Shown here: positions 1 through 7,892 of the stretch, piece after piece
How positions within the stretch are numbered: the first letter of the stretch is position 1
Layout: each line of letters opens with the position of its first letter
Assembly: GCF_003148905.1 (NCBI RefSeq)
Contig: NZ_QGHC01000013.1
Span: 1,155-65,154 of the forward strand
Source: Fulvimonas soli
Lineage (GTDB): Bacteria; Pseudomonadota; Gammaproteobacteria; Xanthomonadales; Rhodanobacteraceae
DNA: 64,000 nt
Direction of reading: 5' to 3'
The notes under the pieces: model-generated
The model's database searches: none
The model's input: the letters and a program-made list of their open reading frames with translations, nothing else
Told to the model about the DNA's origin: nothing
Made by a program: the position numbers and the translations under genes

Positions 1-1
1 G

Positions 2-384
2 CGCCTGGCGCGCAATTTCATCCGTAACGGCTACTTCCCCACCGACGAGCGACGCTGGAGCGGGCCTTGTCCGCACTGGCGCCGTCTCCCGGCGCCATGT
101 CCATCCTCGATCCCTGCGCCGGCGAAGGCGTGGCGATCGCCGAAGCCGCCCACGCCCTCGGGCGCGAGCAGGTCAAGGCCTTCGCCGTCGAGTACGACGC
201 CGAGCGTGGCCGTTTCCAGGTACCCGACTCTGATGGCCTGGATCGATGCCCATCCCGAGACCAGCCTGCGATGGCATCACCTGCCACTGGCGATGCACGA
301 TCTCGCCCCGCGTCCTGCTGGCCTGTGCCGGCAGACAGGTTCGCCACGTCCGGGGACATGAAGGACTTTCCGCTATCGTGCTAG
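2..384 (+). pseudogene. Broken DUF6094-type ICE gene (N-terminal remnant)
   Basis: The reading frame starting at base 2 gives RLARNFIRNGYFPTDE, which I recognise as the start of the DUF6094 family, a methyltransferase-like protein carried by clc/SPI-7-type ICEs. One base appears to be missing near 46-52. The family sequence then resumes in frame 1 from about 52 (LSALAPSPGAMSILDPCAGEGVAIAEAAHALG; the DPCAGEG segment resembles a SAM-binding loop). Similarity ends at about 217 after YDAERG, and the rest up to the stop at 384 matches nothing I know. The gene is therefore frameshifted and cut at its 3' side. It enters from outside the window, so the true start is not visible. Confidence 0.6.
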
Positions 385-806
385 ACCGGCTTCACAAATG
401 CCAACACAGCTATGGTTAGCATCGCAATCACGATGCCGAGATCAGCACCGGGAATTCTTCTTATAGCTGCTCCAGTTCGAATGCAATGACGTATTCGCCC
501 GGAACGGAACCCATGCAAAGCCGAGAGCGCGACGACGAAAGCCAGCTTGACCAGCAACCATCGTGACGACAGCCATCCTGCGCTGAGCGCTAGTGATAAC
601 CCGAAGATCCAGGTCAACAACAATGCAGGTGTCGTGACAAGGAGATCAAAGCGCTGCAATGCAGCCAGCATCCCTGCTTGTTCTTCCGGTGGGGACTGCG
701 AAATGGCATTTACTATCCTTTCTTGCGCAAGCAAGCCGCCTACCAGAAACACCACCGCTGTCACGTGCGTCGCCACCAAATAGGGATAGAGCGCCGCAAT
801 CATCAT
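381..806 (-). CDS. CopD-like integral membrane protein
   Basis: This 141-residue protein is almost entirely hydrophobic, with about four predicted membrane segments (residues roughly 5-25, 53-75, 80-97 and 123-140). The opening LYPYLVATHVTAVVFLVGG has the membrane-embedded His of CopD/HemJ-like proteins. The function is not known; this fold is linked to copper or haem handling, but no metal-site pattern is clear enough to claim that. It is translationally coupled to the upstream DUF3817 gene: TGATG at 804-808 shares one base between the upstream stop and this ATG. The pair is divergent from a GlxA-type regulator, which is a plausible controller. Confidence 0.6.
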   Translation of the reverse strand: MMIAALYPYLVATHVTAVVFLVGGLLAQERIVNAISQSPPEEQAGMLAALQRFDLLVTTPALLLTWIFGLSLALSAGWLSSRWLLVKLAFVVALSALHGFRSGRIRHCIRTGAAIRRIPGADLGIVIAMLTIAVLAFVKPV

Positions 807-1174
807 CAGGCCTGTCCGATATCGTTGAATATTCTCGCCCGTTCACGTAGCCACCGGATATTGAGATAGCCGCCGAATGGCAGGAACGCAACTGCGAACA
901 ATCGAAGCATTTCACGTTTATGCCAGCCGCCGCCGGCTACAGTTTGCAAGGCAGTCCATAGGTACGCCAAGAATGCGATCCCATGTATTGGCCCAAGTAT
1001 CTTCGAGCCATACGGCCAATCCCCGAAATGCCTGAGAGGTGCCGCAACGAACACTAGCAGGATCAGAGTTGTCGCCTCGACGATCGACGCCTTCTCCAGG
1101 CGCCTCAGTTGTTTGGATTCAATACTTCTGATTTGATCGAGTGAGTTCTTTTCTGCCTGTGCGCTTGTGGTCAT
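806..1174 (-). CDS. DUF3817 family membrane protein
   Basis: The 122-residue product has three hydrophobic segments: residues about 30-48 (VEATTLILLVFVAAPLRH), 60-80 (GPIHGIAFLAYLW) and 92-106. The GPIHG motif and the charged RWLRER tail are typical of DUF3817. The N-terminal 28 residues are polar and charged, longer than in many relatives. It is the first gene of a two-gene operon with the CopD-like protein and starts 202 bases from the chosen start of the divergent GlxA-type regulator. No biochemical role is established for the family. Confidence 0.65.
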   Translation of the reverse strand: MTTSAQAEKNSLDQIRSIESKQLRRLEKASIVEATTLILLVFVAAPLRHFGDWPYGSKILGPIHGIAFLAYLWTALQTVAGGGWHKREMLRLFAVAFLPFGGYLNIRWLRERARIFNDIGQA

Positions 1175-1376
1175 GACTCATCCGCTGGGTGGCTCAATAT
1201 GTCAGAACAATCCAGGCGCCTGATTGATGCAGGCATGCCTCGACCTTGTTCAATGGTTATGTTTTCAGCGACTTTCCTCTCGCCGGAAGCGCAAGTATGT
1301 CGACATGTCGGAAGTTCGCCAATTGGCTAGAATGCCGTCTATCGAAGGATTCTCGCCAATCAAGGGAGCGAGTTCT

Positions 1377-2333
1377 GTGAAGCAAAGTGCAGTACACAGG
1401 GTAGCCATCCTGGCGTTTGATGGCGTTGTGCCGTTTGACCTGACGATGGCCTGCGAGATGTTCGGGCGCGCGCCCCTCCCGCCGGGGAAGATCCCATACG
1501 AGGTTCTCGTATGCGCCCAGTCGAATCGTATTCGAACAAAGTTGTTCGACATGCGTATCCGCTGGGGCTTGAGCCATGCCGTGAATGCCCAGACTGTCAT
1601 CATTCCGGGGCTCGACGATGTCCTTTCCCCTATCCCCAACACCCTGCTGGAAGCCATCCGAGCAGCGGAAAAGAATGGTGCGAGGATCGCATCGTTGTGC
1701 AGTGGCGCCTTCATCCTGGCACGCACGGGGCTGCTAGATGGCATGCGTGCCACCACCCACTGGCGTGGTGTACAACTTCTGGCAGATCTCTTCCCACAGG
1801 TCACAGTCGACCCCAATGTTCTTTTCGTGGACAACGGTCGGATACTCACCTCGGCAGGCGCGTGCGCCGGAATGGATCTGTGCCTACACATGATTCGACA
1901 AGACTGCGGCAATGCCGTTGCAGCAGACACAGCACGATGTGCCGTCATGCCTCTTGCACGAGATGGCGGGCAGGCGCAGTTCATCGCTTACGATCCCCCA
2001 GACGCATCTTCCAATCTCAGCCCATTGCTGCAATGGATCGAAGAGCGGCTAGATCAAGATTTAACCCTGAAGGACATGGCTGGGCGGGCTGCGATGAGTA
2101 GCCGCACCTTGAATCGACGGTTTCAGGAACAACTGAACACTAGCCCTCTCCAGTGGCTTCTAAGGGCGCGTGTCAGGCGTGCGCAGACTTTGCTAGAAAC
2201 GACAAACCTACCCGTTGAGCACATCGCTAGTGCAGTGGGCTTTGGAAGCCCCACCTCCCTGCGGGAACATTTCGGCCGGATCGTGGGAGTCAGCCCAACG
2301 GCCTATCGAAAATCCTTTAATCCTGTGCGCTGA
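1377..2333 (+). CDS. GlxA-type transcriptional regulator (DJ-1/PfpI + AraC HTH)
   Basis: The N-terminal half (VHRVAILAFDGVVPFDL onward) is a DJ-1/PfpI amidotransferase-like domain with the nucleophile-elbow region ASLCSGAFILA. The C-terminal 100 residues are an AraC DNA-binding domain with both helix-turn-helix motifs (MAGRAAMSSRTLNRRFQEQL and IASAVGFGSPTSLREHF). I chose the GTG at 1377 because AGGGAG lies about ten bases upstream and homology begins directly after it. An in-frame extension to 1224 adds 51 residues with no family resemblance. This gives 318 residues, normal for the family. It probably senses a small molecule and controls the divergent DUF3817/CopD-like pair, though that is inference from position. 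Confidence 0.8.
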   Translation: MKQSAVHRVAILAFDGVVPFDLTMACEMFGRAPLPPGKIPYEVLVCAQSNRIRTKLFDMRIRWGLSHAVNAQTVIIPGLDDVLSPIPNTLLEAIRAAEKNGARIASLCSGAFILARTGLLDGMRATTHWRGVQLLADLFPQVTVDPNVLFVDNGRILTSAGACAGMDLCLHMIRQDCGNAVAADTARCAVMPLARDGGQAQFIAYDPPDASSNLSPLLQWIEERLDQDLTLKDMAGRAAMSSRTLNRRFQEQLNTSPLQWLLRARVRRAQTLLETTNLPVEHIASAVGFGSPTSLREHFGRIVGVSPTAYRKSFNPVR

Positions 2334-2350
2334 ACTGTCTGGACGAGTTC

Positions 2351-2440
2351 TCACTTGAACTCCGCACTGAACTTCCTTCGCTTCGACATGAACACTCCTC
2401 AGGGCCTTCATCGGCCTCCTTGTAAGTGTCCGTGATATCG
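2351..2440 (-). mobile_element. 5' tip of an IS3-family insertion sequence (orfA start)
   Basis: On the minus strand an ATG at 2389 opens MSKRRKFSAEFK, the conserved N-terminus of IS3-family OrfA transposases, followed at once by a stop (2351-2353). Bases up to about 2440 are probably the IS terminal region; the exact inverted repeat cannot be fixed without a database. Only 12 codons remain, so the element is dead. It sits 17 bases beyond the 3' end of the GlxA-type regulator. Confidence 0.6.
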
Positions 2441-2549
2441 GGGGTGAACCCGATCGGACGCGTCTTCGGACACGTCGAGCAGTTGGCCGATCACTCGGAA
2501 AGCGGCAGCCAACCGCAGGAACTTGGGCGGTCGCGCTATCGCCAGCTCA

Positions 2550-3165
2550 TCAAGCCGCCTTGCTGTGTCCTCTATCGCTTCGATGGGTACGCAGTCCGGT
2601 GAAAATGGTCAGCGCGGCCACCAGCAGTACATCGTCGCGGCGAGACACACGCCACGCGCCCCGCTCGCGTCGAACACTGCGCCACCCGCCGCCGCACCCA
2701 CCGCGATCGACAGTTGAATTATCGCTACCAGCAGGCCGCCGCCGCTCTCGGCTTCGTCCGGCACGGTGACTGTGATCCAGGTGGACCAGGTCACCGGCAC
2801 TGTGCCGAAGGCCATGCCCCACAGCGCCACCAGCAGCCCGTCCGCCAGCGGCGCCTGGCCTAGGGCGACGAAGGCCAGCCCCATCAGCCCCATTGCCAAT
2901 GGCATCAGCAGCAGGGTCAGCCGCAGGTTCCGCTGCAGCAGTGCGCCGGCCAGCGATGTGCCCGCGAAGTTGGCCACGCCGAAGCCCAGCAGGATCGCCG
3001 ACAACCCGTTCACGCCCACTCCGGCCACGTGCTCGAGGAACGGCCGCAGGTAGGTGAAGAAGGTGAAGTGGCCGACGAACACCAGCAGCACCGCCATCAT
3101 GCCGCGCGCCATCTGCGGCCGCCGCATCACTTCCAGTAGCGTGCCCAGGCTGCCCCCGATGGAGT
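2550..3165 (-). pseudogene. MFS transporter, C-terminal half, frameshifted
   Basis: Minus-strand translation gives the second half of a drug-efflux MFS transporter of the AraJ/YdhP type, with hydrophobic helices such as MARGMMAVLLVFVGHFTFF and a loop RPFLEHVAGVG. A one-base deletion near 2625 breaks the frame after LAATM. The matching tail LLVAALTIFTGLRTH continues in the next frame to a stop at 2550. The N-terminal half is absent: at about 3155-3165 the sequence switches to an unrelated hydrolase reading the other way. The gene is non-functional. Confidence 0.75.
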
Positions 3166-3490
3166 GGTGCTGGCCGTCCAGGAAGCTGGTGATCCCGAGG
3201 GTTCTCCCATCATTTTCATTCATGGCCTGCTGGGTAGCCGGCTGAACTGGACTAAGCAATTACAGGACCCTCGACTCCAGCATTACCGATTGATCACTTA
3301 CGACCTGCGCGGGCACGGCCTGTCGGGCAAGCCGGCCGAGGCCAGCTCCTACACCGACGGACGCCGCTGGGCCGATGACCTGGCCGCGATCATCGAATCG
3401 ACACACGCGCGCAAGCCGGTGCTCGTGGGATGGTCGCTGGGCGGTGCCGTGATATCGAACTACCTGGCGGCCTATGGCGACAAAGGTACC
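3164..3490 (+). pseudogene. Alpha/beta hydrolase, N-terminal fragment
   Basis: About 108 residues resemble the first half of an alpha/beta hydrolase: IIFIHGLLGS (HG oxyanion strand), YDLRGHGLSGKP, and the nucleophile elbow VGWSLGG. Similarity ends abruptly at about 3486 (LAAYGDK), where IS3-transposase sequence begins. The acid and histidine of the catalytic triad are therefore missing. The true start may also be lost, because the 5' boundary coincides with the end of the truncated MFS gene. Confidence 0.7.
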
Positions 3491-3660
3491 CATCTGCGTG
3501 CCTGCAACTGGACCTCATCCTGACCGGCATGGCGAACGGCCGGGGCCACGAAGCGCAGCCCGCTGTGCAGGTGCTCGTGGTTGTACCAGTGCACGAACTG
3601 CGCCGCCCACGTCCGTGCAACGCCCTTCGGGGGGCGAGCTTTTCGCCGCGTATTAGCTGC
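3490..3660 (-). mobile_element. IS3-family orfB transposase fragment
   Basis: Minus-strand translation shows ARTWAAQFVHWYNHEHLHSG followed by LRFVAPAVRHAGQ, the conserved C-terminal part of IS3-family OrfB (DDE) transposases. No start and no catalytic DDE triad are present in the piece. It lies between a hydrolase fragment and an intact hydrolase gene, and together with the orfA tip at 2351-2389 suggests past IS-driven rearrangement here. Confidence 0.7.
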
Positions 3661-3696
3661 GAGGCGCTTCGATTGCGCACCGCCGCGATGTCCGCT

Positions 3697-4485
3697 TCAC
3701 CCCTTCCCTGGCAGTGAACGGCAGAAATTCTCAATCAATGGAGTCAATGCATCCGGTGTTTCTAACATAGGCAAATGCCCTGCATCTGGTACTACGGTCA
3801 TGACGGCTTGCGATACGCGGGGAAGTAATTCTTTCCTCAGTACCTCGGGCGAATCCACGCGATCCCGCTCGCCTGCAATAACAAGCGTAGGTACGTCGAT
3901 GGCACCTACCTGTCCAGTGATGTCTTCCAAGCTGGTCGCTCTGGGCCAAGCTAGCTTGGCCGCTGGCGCGCCACGCAAGCTGTCCGCGATCACTTGTTCG
4001 CGATCCTCCGCTGACAGTGGGAGGGCCGTCAGCACGTTGTCGATAGTCGCCTCCACTGTTTCGCGATTTGCGTAGGCTCCTGCCATCATTTCGCGTGCCT
4101 CTTTCGGCAAGATCATTGGCGATGGCGGTGAAGGAGCGATGAGAACCAGCCCGACCAGTCCGACAGGCCGCCGCGACGCCATAAGCTGAGCAACCTTGCC
4201 TCCCATAGAGTGACCGATCAGAACGTAGCGCTTCGGGTGCAGCGCTGCGATCACGCCCTCCGCATCGGCTGCAAGGTCTGCCAGCCCGTAGCCCATCGAA
4301 GGCGCGTCGGATTGACCCCAGCCGCGATGATCGAGAGCAAGCGTATGGAAGTTCGGCGCCAGCCTGGAGCAGACATGCTTCCAAGTGCGAGACGAGCCGC
4401 CCCAGTAATGCAGAAAAACGAGTGACGGATCGCCTTGCCCTTGTTCCTCGACATGGATCTCTATGCCGTTCGATTCGACCTTCAT
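3697..4485 (-). CDS. Alpha/beta hydrolase
   Basis: This is a complete 262-residue alpha/beta-fold hydrolase. Visible elements are the oxyanion region FLHYWGGSS, the nucleophile elbow GHSMGG with Ser93, a catalytic acid in AGERDRV (about residue 212) and the histidine in DAGHLPML (about residue 240). There is no signal peptide, so it is cytoplasmic. Substrate cannot be told from sequence; esterase, haloperoxidase-like and meta-cleavage hydrolases share these motifs. It is transcribed divergently from a LysR regulator 129 bases away, the usual arrangement for a target gene and its activator. Confidence 0.8.
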   Translation of the reverse strand: MKVESNGIEIHVEEQGQGDPSLVFLHYWGGSSRTWKHVCSRLAPNFHTLALDHRGWGQSDAPSMGYGLADLAADAEGVIAALHPKRYVLIGHSMGGKVAQLMASRRPVGLVGLVLIAPSPPSPMILPKEAREMMAGAYANRETVEATIDNVLTALPLSAEDREQVIADSLRGAPAAKLAWPRATSLEDITGQVGAIDVPTLVIAGERDRVDSPEVLRKELLPRVSQAVMTVVPDAGHLPMLETPDALTPLIENFCRSLPGKG

Positions 4486-4585
4486 TGGAACATCCTTTTG
4501 CTAAAGCCCACCGGGGATCGGCTGGCTACAGTGCTAGGCTAGACCCATTCCGTTCGGCCGATAATTGGCCTAGATTTATTACCAC

Positions 4586-4596
4586 CTGATAATCAG
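4586..4596. promoter_or_regulatory. Candidate LysR binding palindrome
   Basis: CTGATAATCAG is a perfect inverted repeat about one central base. It lies 18 bases upstream of the LysR start codon in the spacer shared with the divergent hydrolase gene. The T-rich, dyad-containing layout fits a LysR recognition site, but no consensus is known for this regulator. Confidence 0.35.
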
Positions 4597-4614
4597 GATA
4601 TCGAATGAGGTGGT

Positions 4615-5541
4615 ATGGATAGATTGCTCAGCATGGCGGTGTTCGTCTCCGCAGTCGAAGAAGGCAGCTTGGTAAGCGCCGCTCGGCGGTTTGGCCTGTC
4701 ACCCTCGATGGCGGGCAAGCACGTTTCCGCGATCGAGGGGCAGTTGAAAGTTCGGTTGCTTCAACGCAGTACGCGCAAGTTGACGCTAACAGATGTAGGG
4801 CGGTCCTACTACACGCGATGCAAGCGCTTACTGGAAGAGTACGAGGACGCGAATCGCGAAGCCCAGGACGCGCAACAGAGTGTGCGTGGAATGTTGCGCG
4901 TGGCTGCGCCGACAACCTTTGGGGCACTGCATCTTGGTCGCGTTGTATCGAATTATCTGGCTGAATACCCCGATGTCTCGATCGAGACCACGCTGAGCGA
5001 TCGCTATGTCGATCTACTGGCAGATGGCATCGACATTGCTATCCGCATCGGCCGTCTGCAAGACTCCGATCTCGTTGCTCGGCGGCTCGCCTCGTGTCGC
5101 ATGATGTTCTGCGCAGCGCCATCCTTTTTGGCACGACATGGCGAGCCGAAAACCGTCGAACAGCTCCGCCAGGCACCTCGGCTCGCTTTCTCCCAGGCGG
5201 TTTCAGCCGGAGACTGGAGCGTCACGGATGCTAACGGCCAGACCCATCACATTGATGGTGCGATCCGGCTCGCTGCAAACAACATGCAGATGCTGCTAGC
5301 GGCAGCGCTGACAGGGGCGGGGGTGGTCTACGGCCCCAGCTTCGTGTTCGAGCAGTCCATCGCCAGCGGTGCGCTTCGTGTCCTGCTGGCCGACCACAAA
5401 ACAACTGATTTGGCGATTCATGCCATCTATCCGAGCAAGCGGCATGTGTCGTTGAAAGTTCGCCGCTTCATCGAGCATCTGAGCATGAGCTTCGGCGACA
5501 CGCAGCCATGGGATCTCATGCATAGGAGCACTACGGCTTGA
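4615..5541 (+). CDS. LysR-family transcriptional regulator
   Basis: The 308-residue protein has a winged helix-turn-helix at residues 1-60 (FVSAVEEGSLVSAARRFGLS, then the recognition region SMAGKHVSAIE) and a LysR substrate-binding domain from about residue 90 (GMLRVAAPTTFG). The sequence belongs to the PA0477/DsdC-like subgroup that ends in a short basic tail. Length is normal. It is divergent from the hydrolase at 3697-4485 and probably regulates it and itself. The ATG at 4615 is preceded by GAGGTGGT. Confidence 0.85.
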   Translation: MDRLLSMAVFVSAVEEGSLVSAARRFGLSPSMAGKHVSAIEGQLKVRLLQRSTRKLTLTDVGRSYYTRCKRLLEEYEDANREAQDAQQSVRGMLRVAAPTTFGALHLGRVVSNYLAEYPDVSIETTLSDRYVDLLADGIDIAIRIGRLQDSDLVARRLASCRMMFCAAPSFLARHGEPKTVEQLRQAPRLAFSQAVSAGDWSVTDANGQTHHIDGAIRLAANNMQMLLAAALTGAGVVYGPSFVFEQSIASGALRVLLADHKTTDLAIHAIYPSKRHVSLKVRRFIEHLSMSFGDTQPWDLMHRSTTA

Positions 5542-5682
5542 GGTTGCCCCTGAGCCCTGGAATGCATAGCCCCAGCCCTGAGAATGCCGGGCGTTGGACG
5601 CGCCCCAAACGTAGCGTGGCGGTTGCCTTGCTCAAACAGCAGTCGAGCGCTTGTCTTCGTGGTGCGTCCGCTGGCCTCGCCT

Positions 5683-6258
5683 CTAGGCCGGCAGAAGCCC
5701 GGTTGCCCTGTAGCTCGTGATCAACGTATCGAAAAGACTTAAGTCGGAACGCCCACGTGCCATCAGCTGCGCTCCTGTGATTGCAGCATAGATGGCCTGC
5801 GCGCGTTCTTTCGCGATGTTCGGATTGACAATCCCGGCGCTCGCCAAAACCTTAGCCAGCCATGTGATATGCACATCAGAGAATGTTCGAACTTCTTGCC
5901 TCACATTCTCGGGAAGGTCATCGTATTCAGCCGTCATGAAACTGCACAGGCAGATGCGGTTGTCGTTCTCCAGCGCCTTCCTGAACATATTGGGATATCT
6001 GCGCAAGCAATCTGTGGGGTCCGGAAGCCTATTCAACAGTTCTTCCAATTGCGTCGACGAATTTTCCCAGTATCGCCTGGCAACTGCAGCAGCGAGAGCC
6101 GCCTTGCTCGGGAAATGATGGTAAAGACTTGCAGGTTTGACACCGACTTCTTCGGCCAAGCGGCGAACGCTCAAGCCACCGTAACCGTGCGCCTGGGCGA
6201 TTCGTGTTGCAATGGACAAGATCTTGTCACTGGAGTTCGTGTTTCTCTGACTCTCCAC
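5683..6258 (-). CDS. TetR-family repressor
   Basis: The 191-residue protein has a TetR N-terminal helix-turn-helix at residues about 13-58 (IAQAHGYGGLSVRRLAEEVG and KPASLYHHFPSK). The C-terminal ligand domain is of the TetR_C_33/AcrR-like type and includes CLCSFMTAEYDDLP. Translation starts at GTG (6258) with GAGGGCG just upstream. It is the second gene of an operon behind a glutathione S-transferase (83-base gap). A perfect palindrome upstream of that gene suggests autoregulation. Two neighbouring cysteines (ICLCS) could sense electrophiles, which is speculation. Confidence 0.85.
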   Translation of the reverse strand: MESQRNTNSSDKILSIATRIAQAHGYGGLSVRRLAEEVGVKPASLYHHFPSKAALAAAVARRYWENSSTQLEELLNRLPDPTDCLRRYPNMFRKALENDNRICLCSFMTAEYDDLPENVRQEVRTFSDVHITWLAKVLASAGIVNPNIAKERAQAIYAAITGAQLMARGRSDLSLFDTLITSYRATGLLPA

Positions 6259-6341
6259 GGCTGTCGCCCTCGACTTGTGTAATGACGCTCCACTGCGGTA
6301 TCTTGTCTTGCGACCGTCTGGTTACGAGTACGTCGAACGGC

Positions 6342-7046
6342 CTACCTGCGAGCAAATGCGGGTTGGCTCTTTACGCTGGGGCGCATTTTCATCCTTTCGT
6401 ACCATGCCAAGAGCGCCGTGCATTCGGCGGGTACCGCCAAGTCGACGATATCAGCGAATATCAGTCCGGCGATGACCGTAATGTCGGCCATGGAGAACGC
6501 GTCGCCGGCAACATAAGCTCGCTTGCGAAGCACATCGTCGAAATAATGCATGCCTCGCAAGGCCTTGTCGCGCTGCCTGAGTCCCCATTCCCTGTTCTGG
6601 TATTGCTCCACCAGTGGCCCCAAACCCGGCGTTCCATGGTGGAAGTAAACACTGATGGCGTCAAGCAGCTCCAGTTCGGCGCGCTTGCTCATCATGTGAA
6701 TCATTCCCCTCTCGAACGCTGTGGAGCCCGTCAAAACCGGACCGCCGACAAGCGCATCGAGATACTCCGTGATGGCGGTGCACTCGGCAATGCACGTTCC
6801 ATCCGCAAGCTCAAGCACCGGAACCGTTCCGGAGTAGTTTTTATCCGAGATGAACCTGGGATCCTTGTGCTCCCCCTTGCGGAGATCAACCATCACGAAC
6901 TCCACGCGTGACTGGAGGTTTTTTTCTGCTAGGGCGATCCGGACACGCGTCGGGTAAGGGCCCCGAGGGAAGTCGTAGATCTTCAGCGGAAATCCCGCCT
7001 CACCATCGACTGGTCCTGCAACCGCACTCATTCGAGAACTCTCCAT
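6342..7046 (-). CDS. Glutathione S-transferase
   Basis: The 234-residue protein has an N-terminal thioredoxin-fold GST domain (LKIYDFPRGPYPTRVRIALAEK, with SGTVPVLEL containing the cis-proline and AECTAITEYLDAL for glutathione gamma-Glu binding). A helical C-terminal domain follows, with the N-capping box SMADITVIAGL. It probably conjugates glutathione to electrophiles in the cytoplasm. The start could be 7046 or the Met at 7031. It leads an operon with a TetR repressor, so it is likely induced by its own class of substrate. Confidence 0.85.
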   Translation of the reverse strand: MESSRMSAVAGPVDGEAGFPLKIYDFPRGPYPTRVRIALAEKNLQSRVEFVMVDLRKGEHKDPRFISDKNYSGTVPVLELADGTCIAECTAITEYLDALVGGPVLTGSTAFERGMIHMMSKRAELELLDAISVYFHHGTPGLGPLVEQYQNREWGLRQRDKALRGMHYFDDVLRKRAYVAGDAFSMADITVIAGLIFADIVDLAVPAECTALLAWYERMKMRPSVKSQPAFARR

Positions 7047-7092
7047 GTGGTGAATTCGTATCGGTCAACAACCGATAACGATCCGAGAATAC

Positions 7093-7106
7093 CTAACGAT
7101 CGTTAG
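7093..7106. promoter_or_regulatory. Candidate TetR operator upstream of GST
   Basis: CTAACGATCGTTAG is a perfect 14-base palindrome 47 bases upstream of the GST start. A half-site TAACGATC recurs at 7076-7083, 18 bases away. Short AT-flanked dyads of this size in front of an operon encoding a TetR protein are typical autoregulatory operators. Confidence 0.6.
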
Positions 7107-7535
7107 TTAGAATGCTATTCCGTAGCAATGGCGATGTCAACTGCATCGCCGTCGCACCTGCCGGTCAAGCCATGTGATCGTTTGCACTCCCCAGCGACAC
7201 CTCATTCGCCTCCGACCGCTGGGTTGCATTCATGCGTGACCAAGCGCGCCGGGATGAGGTTCGTCAACGAGATTGTGCGCATCACAAATGAAGCACTGAA
7301 GTCCGTTGCCGCGGCTGTTGCTGGACTCTGGCGGCGCACCCTCGGCGAGGGCTCAAGCGCGATCTCGCCCAGCGCAGTCTGCTGCCGGGGATGGTGGAAT
7401 CGGCGTTGTTGATGGGGCATTGCAACAGTGCCGATGTGTGATCCGCCTGGCATCGGCCTCTCGAGTGCGTGATCGCCTTTGGCGTCACGATGACTCCTCC
7501 CCTGGAAATGCTTATTGCTGCCTTTTGATGGCGTT
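7107..7535. other. Intergenic stretch without a convincing gene
   Basis: These 429 bases lie between the GST promoter and a truncated LysR gene. A plus-strand frame could encode up to 94 residues (7128-7412), and a second frame ends LLMGHCNSADV near 7441, but neither resembles a family I know and codon use is unremarkable. It is most likely the remains of rearranged genes. Confidence 0.4.
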
Positions 7536-7892
7536 TCAACTCGTCGCCAAGTATTTTGCCGTGAAGTCAAGAAACGCGCGCACTTTGGCGGACGACACCT
7601 CGCTGCGTTCCAGGTAGGTCGCGTAGATGTCGGCGTTGGGTAGCTTCCAATCCCCCAGCAATGGAATCAGTTCGCCCCGGGCCAGGTAGGGTGCGATTTC
7701 CCATGCTGAGCGGATGGCGATGCCATGGCCGTCCAGCGTCCAGCGCAGCACGGCGTTGCCATCGTTGCTCGATAGCACATTGTCGACTTTGACCGTCTCG
7801 GTGGACTTTCCGCGGCGGAAATGCCAAGCGCCGTAGGCCGCATCGTTTTCCCGAACGATCAAGCAGGCGTGACGCACCAAGTCGTGCGGAAC
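7536..7892 (-). pseudogene. LysR regulator, C-terminal fragment
   Basis: About 118 residues (VRHACLIVREND, VLSSNDGNAVLRW, GIAIRSAWEIAPYL) are the second half of a LysR substrate-binding domain, ending at the natural C-terminus. The helix-turn-helix and first half of the effector domain are missing. At about 7890 the sequence is continuous with a transfer gene on the opposite strand, so this is a recombination junction. It cannot act as a regulator on its own. Confidence 0.75.

Noticed and set aside
1224-1376. N-terminal extension of the GlxA-type regulator
   Set aside because: The extra 51 codons have no similarity to the family, and the GTG at 1377 has a better ribosome binding site.
7128-7412. 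A 94-codon plus-strand frame
   Set aside because: It has no recognisable domain or good ribosome binding site and lies in rearranged DNA.
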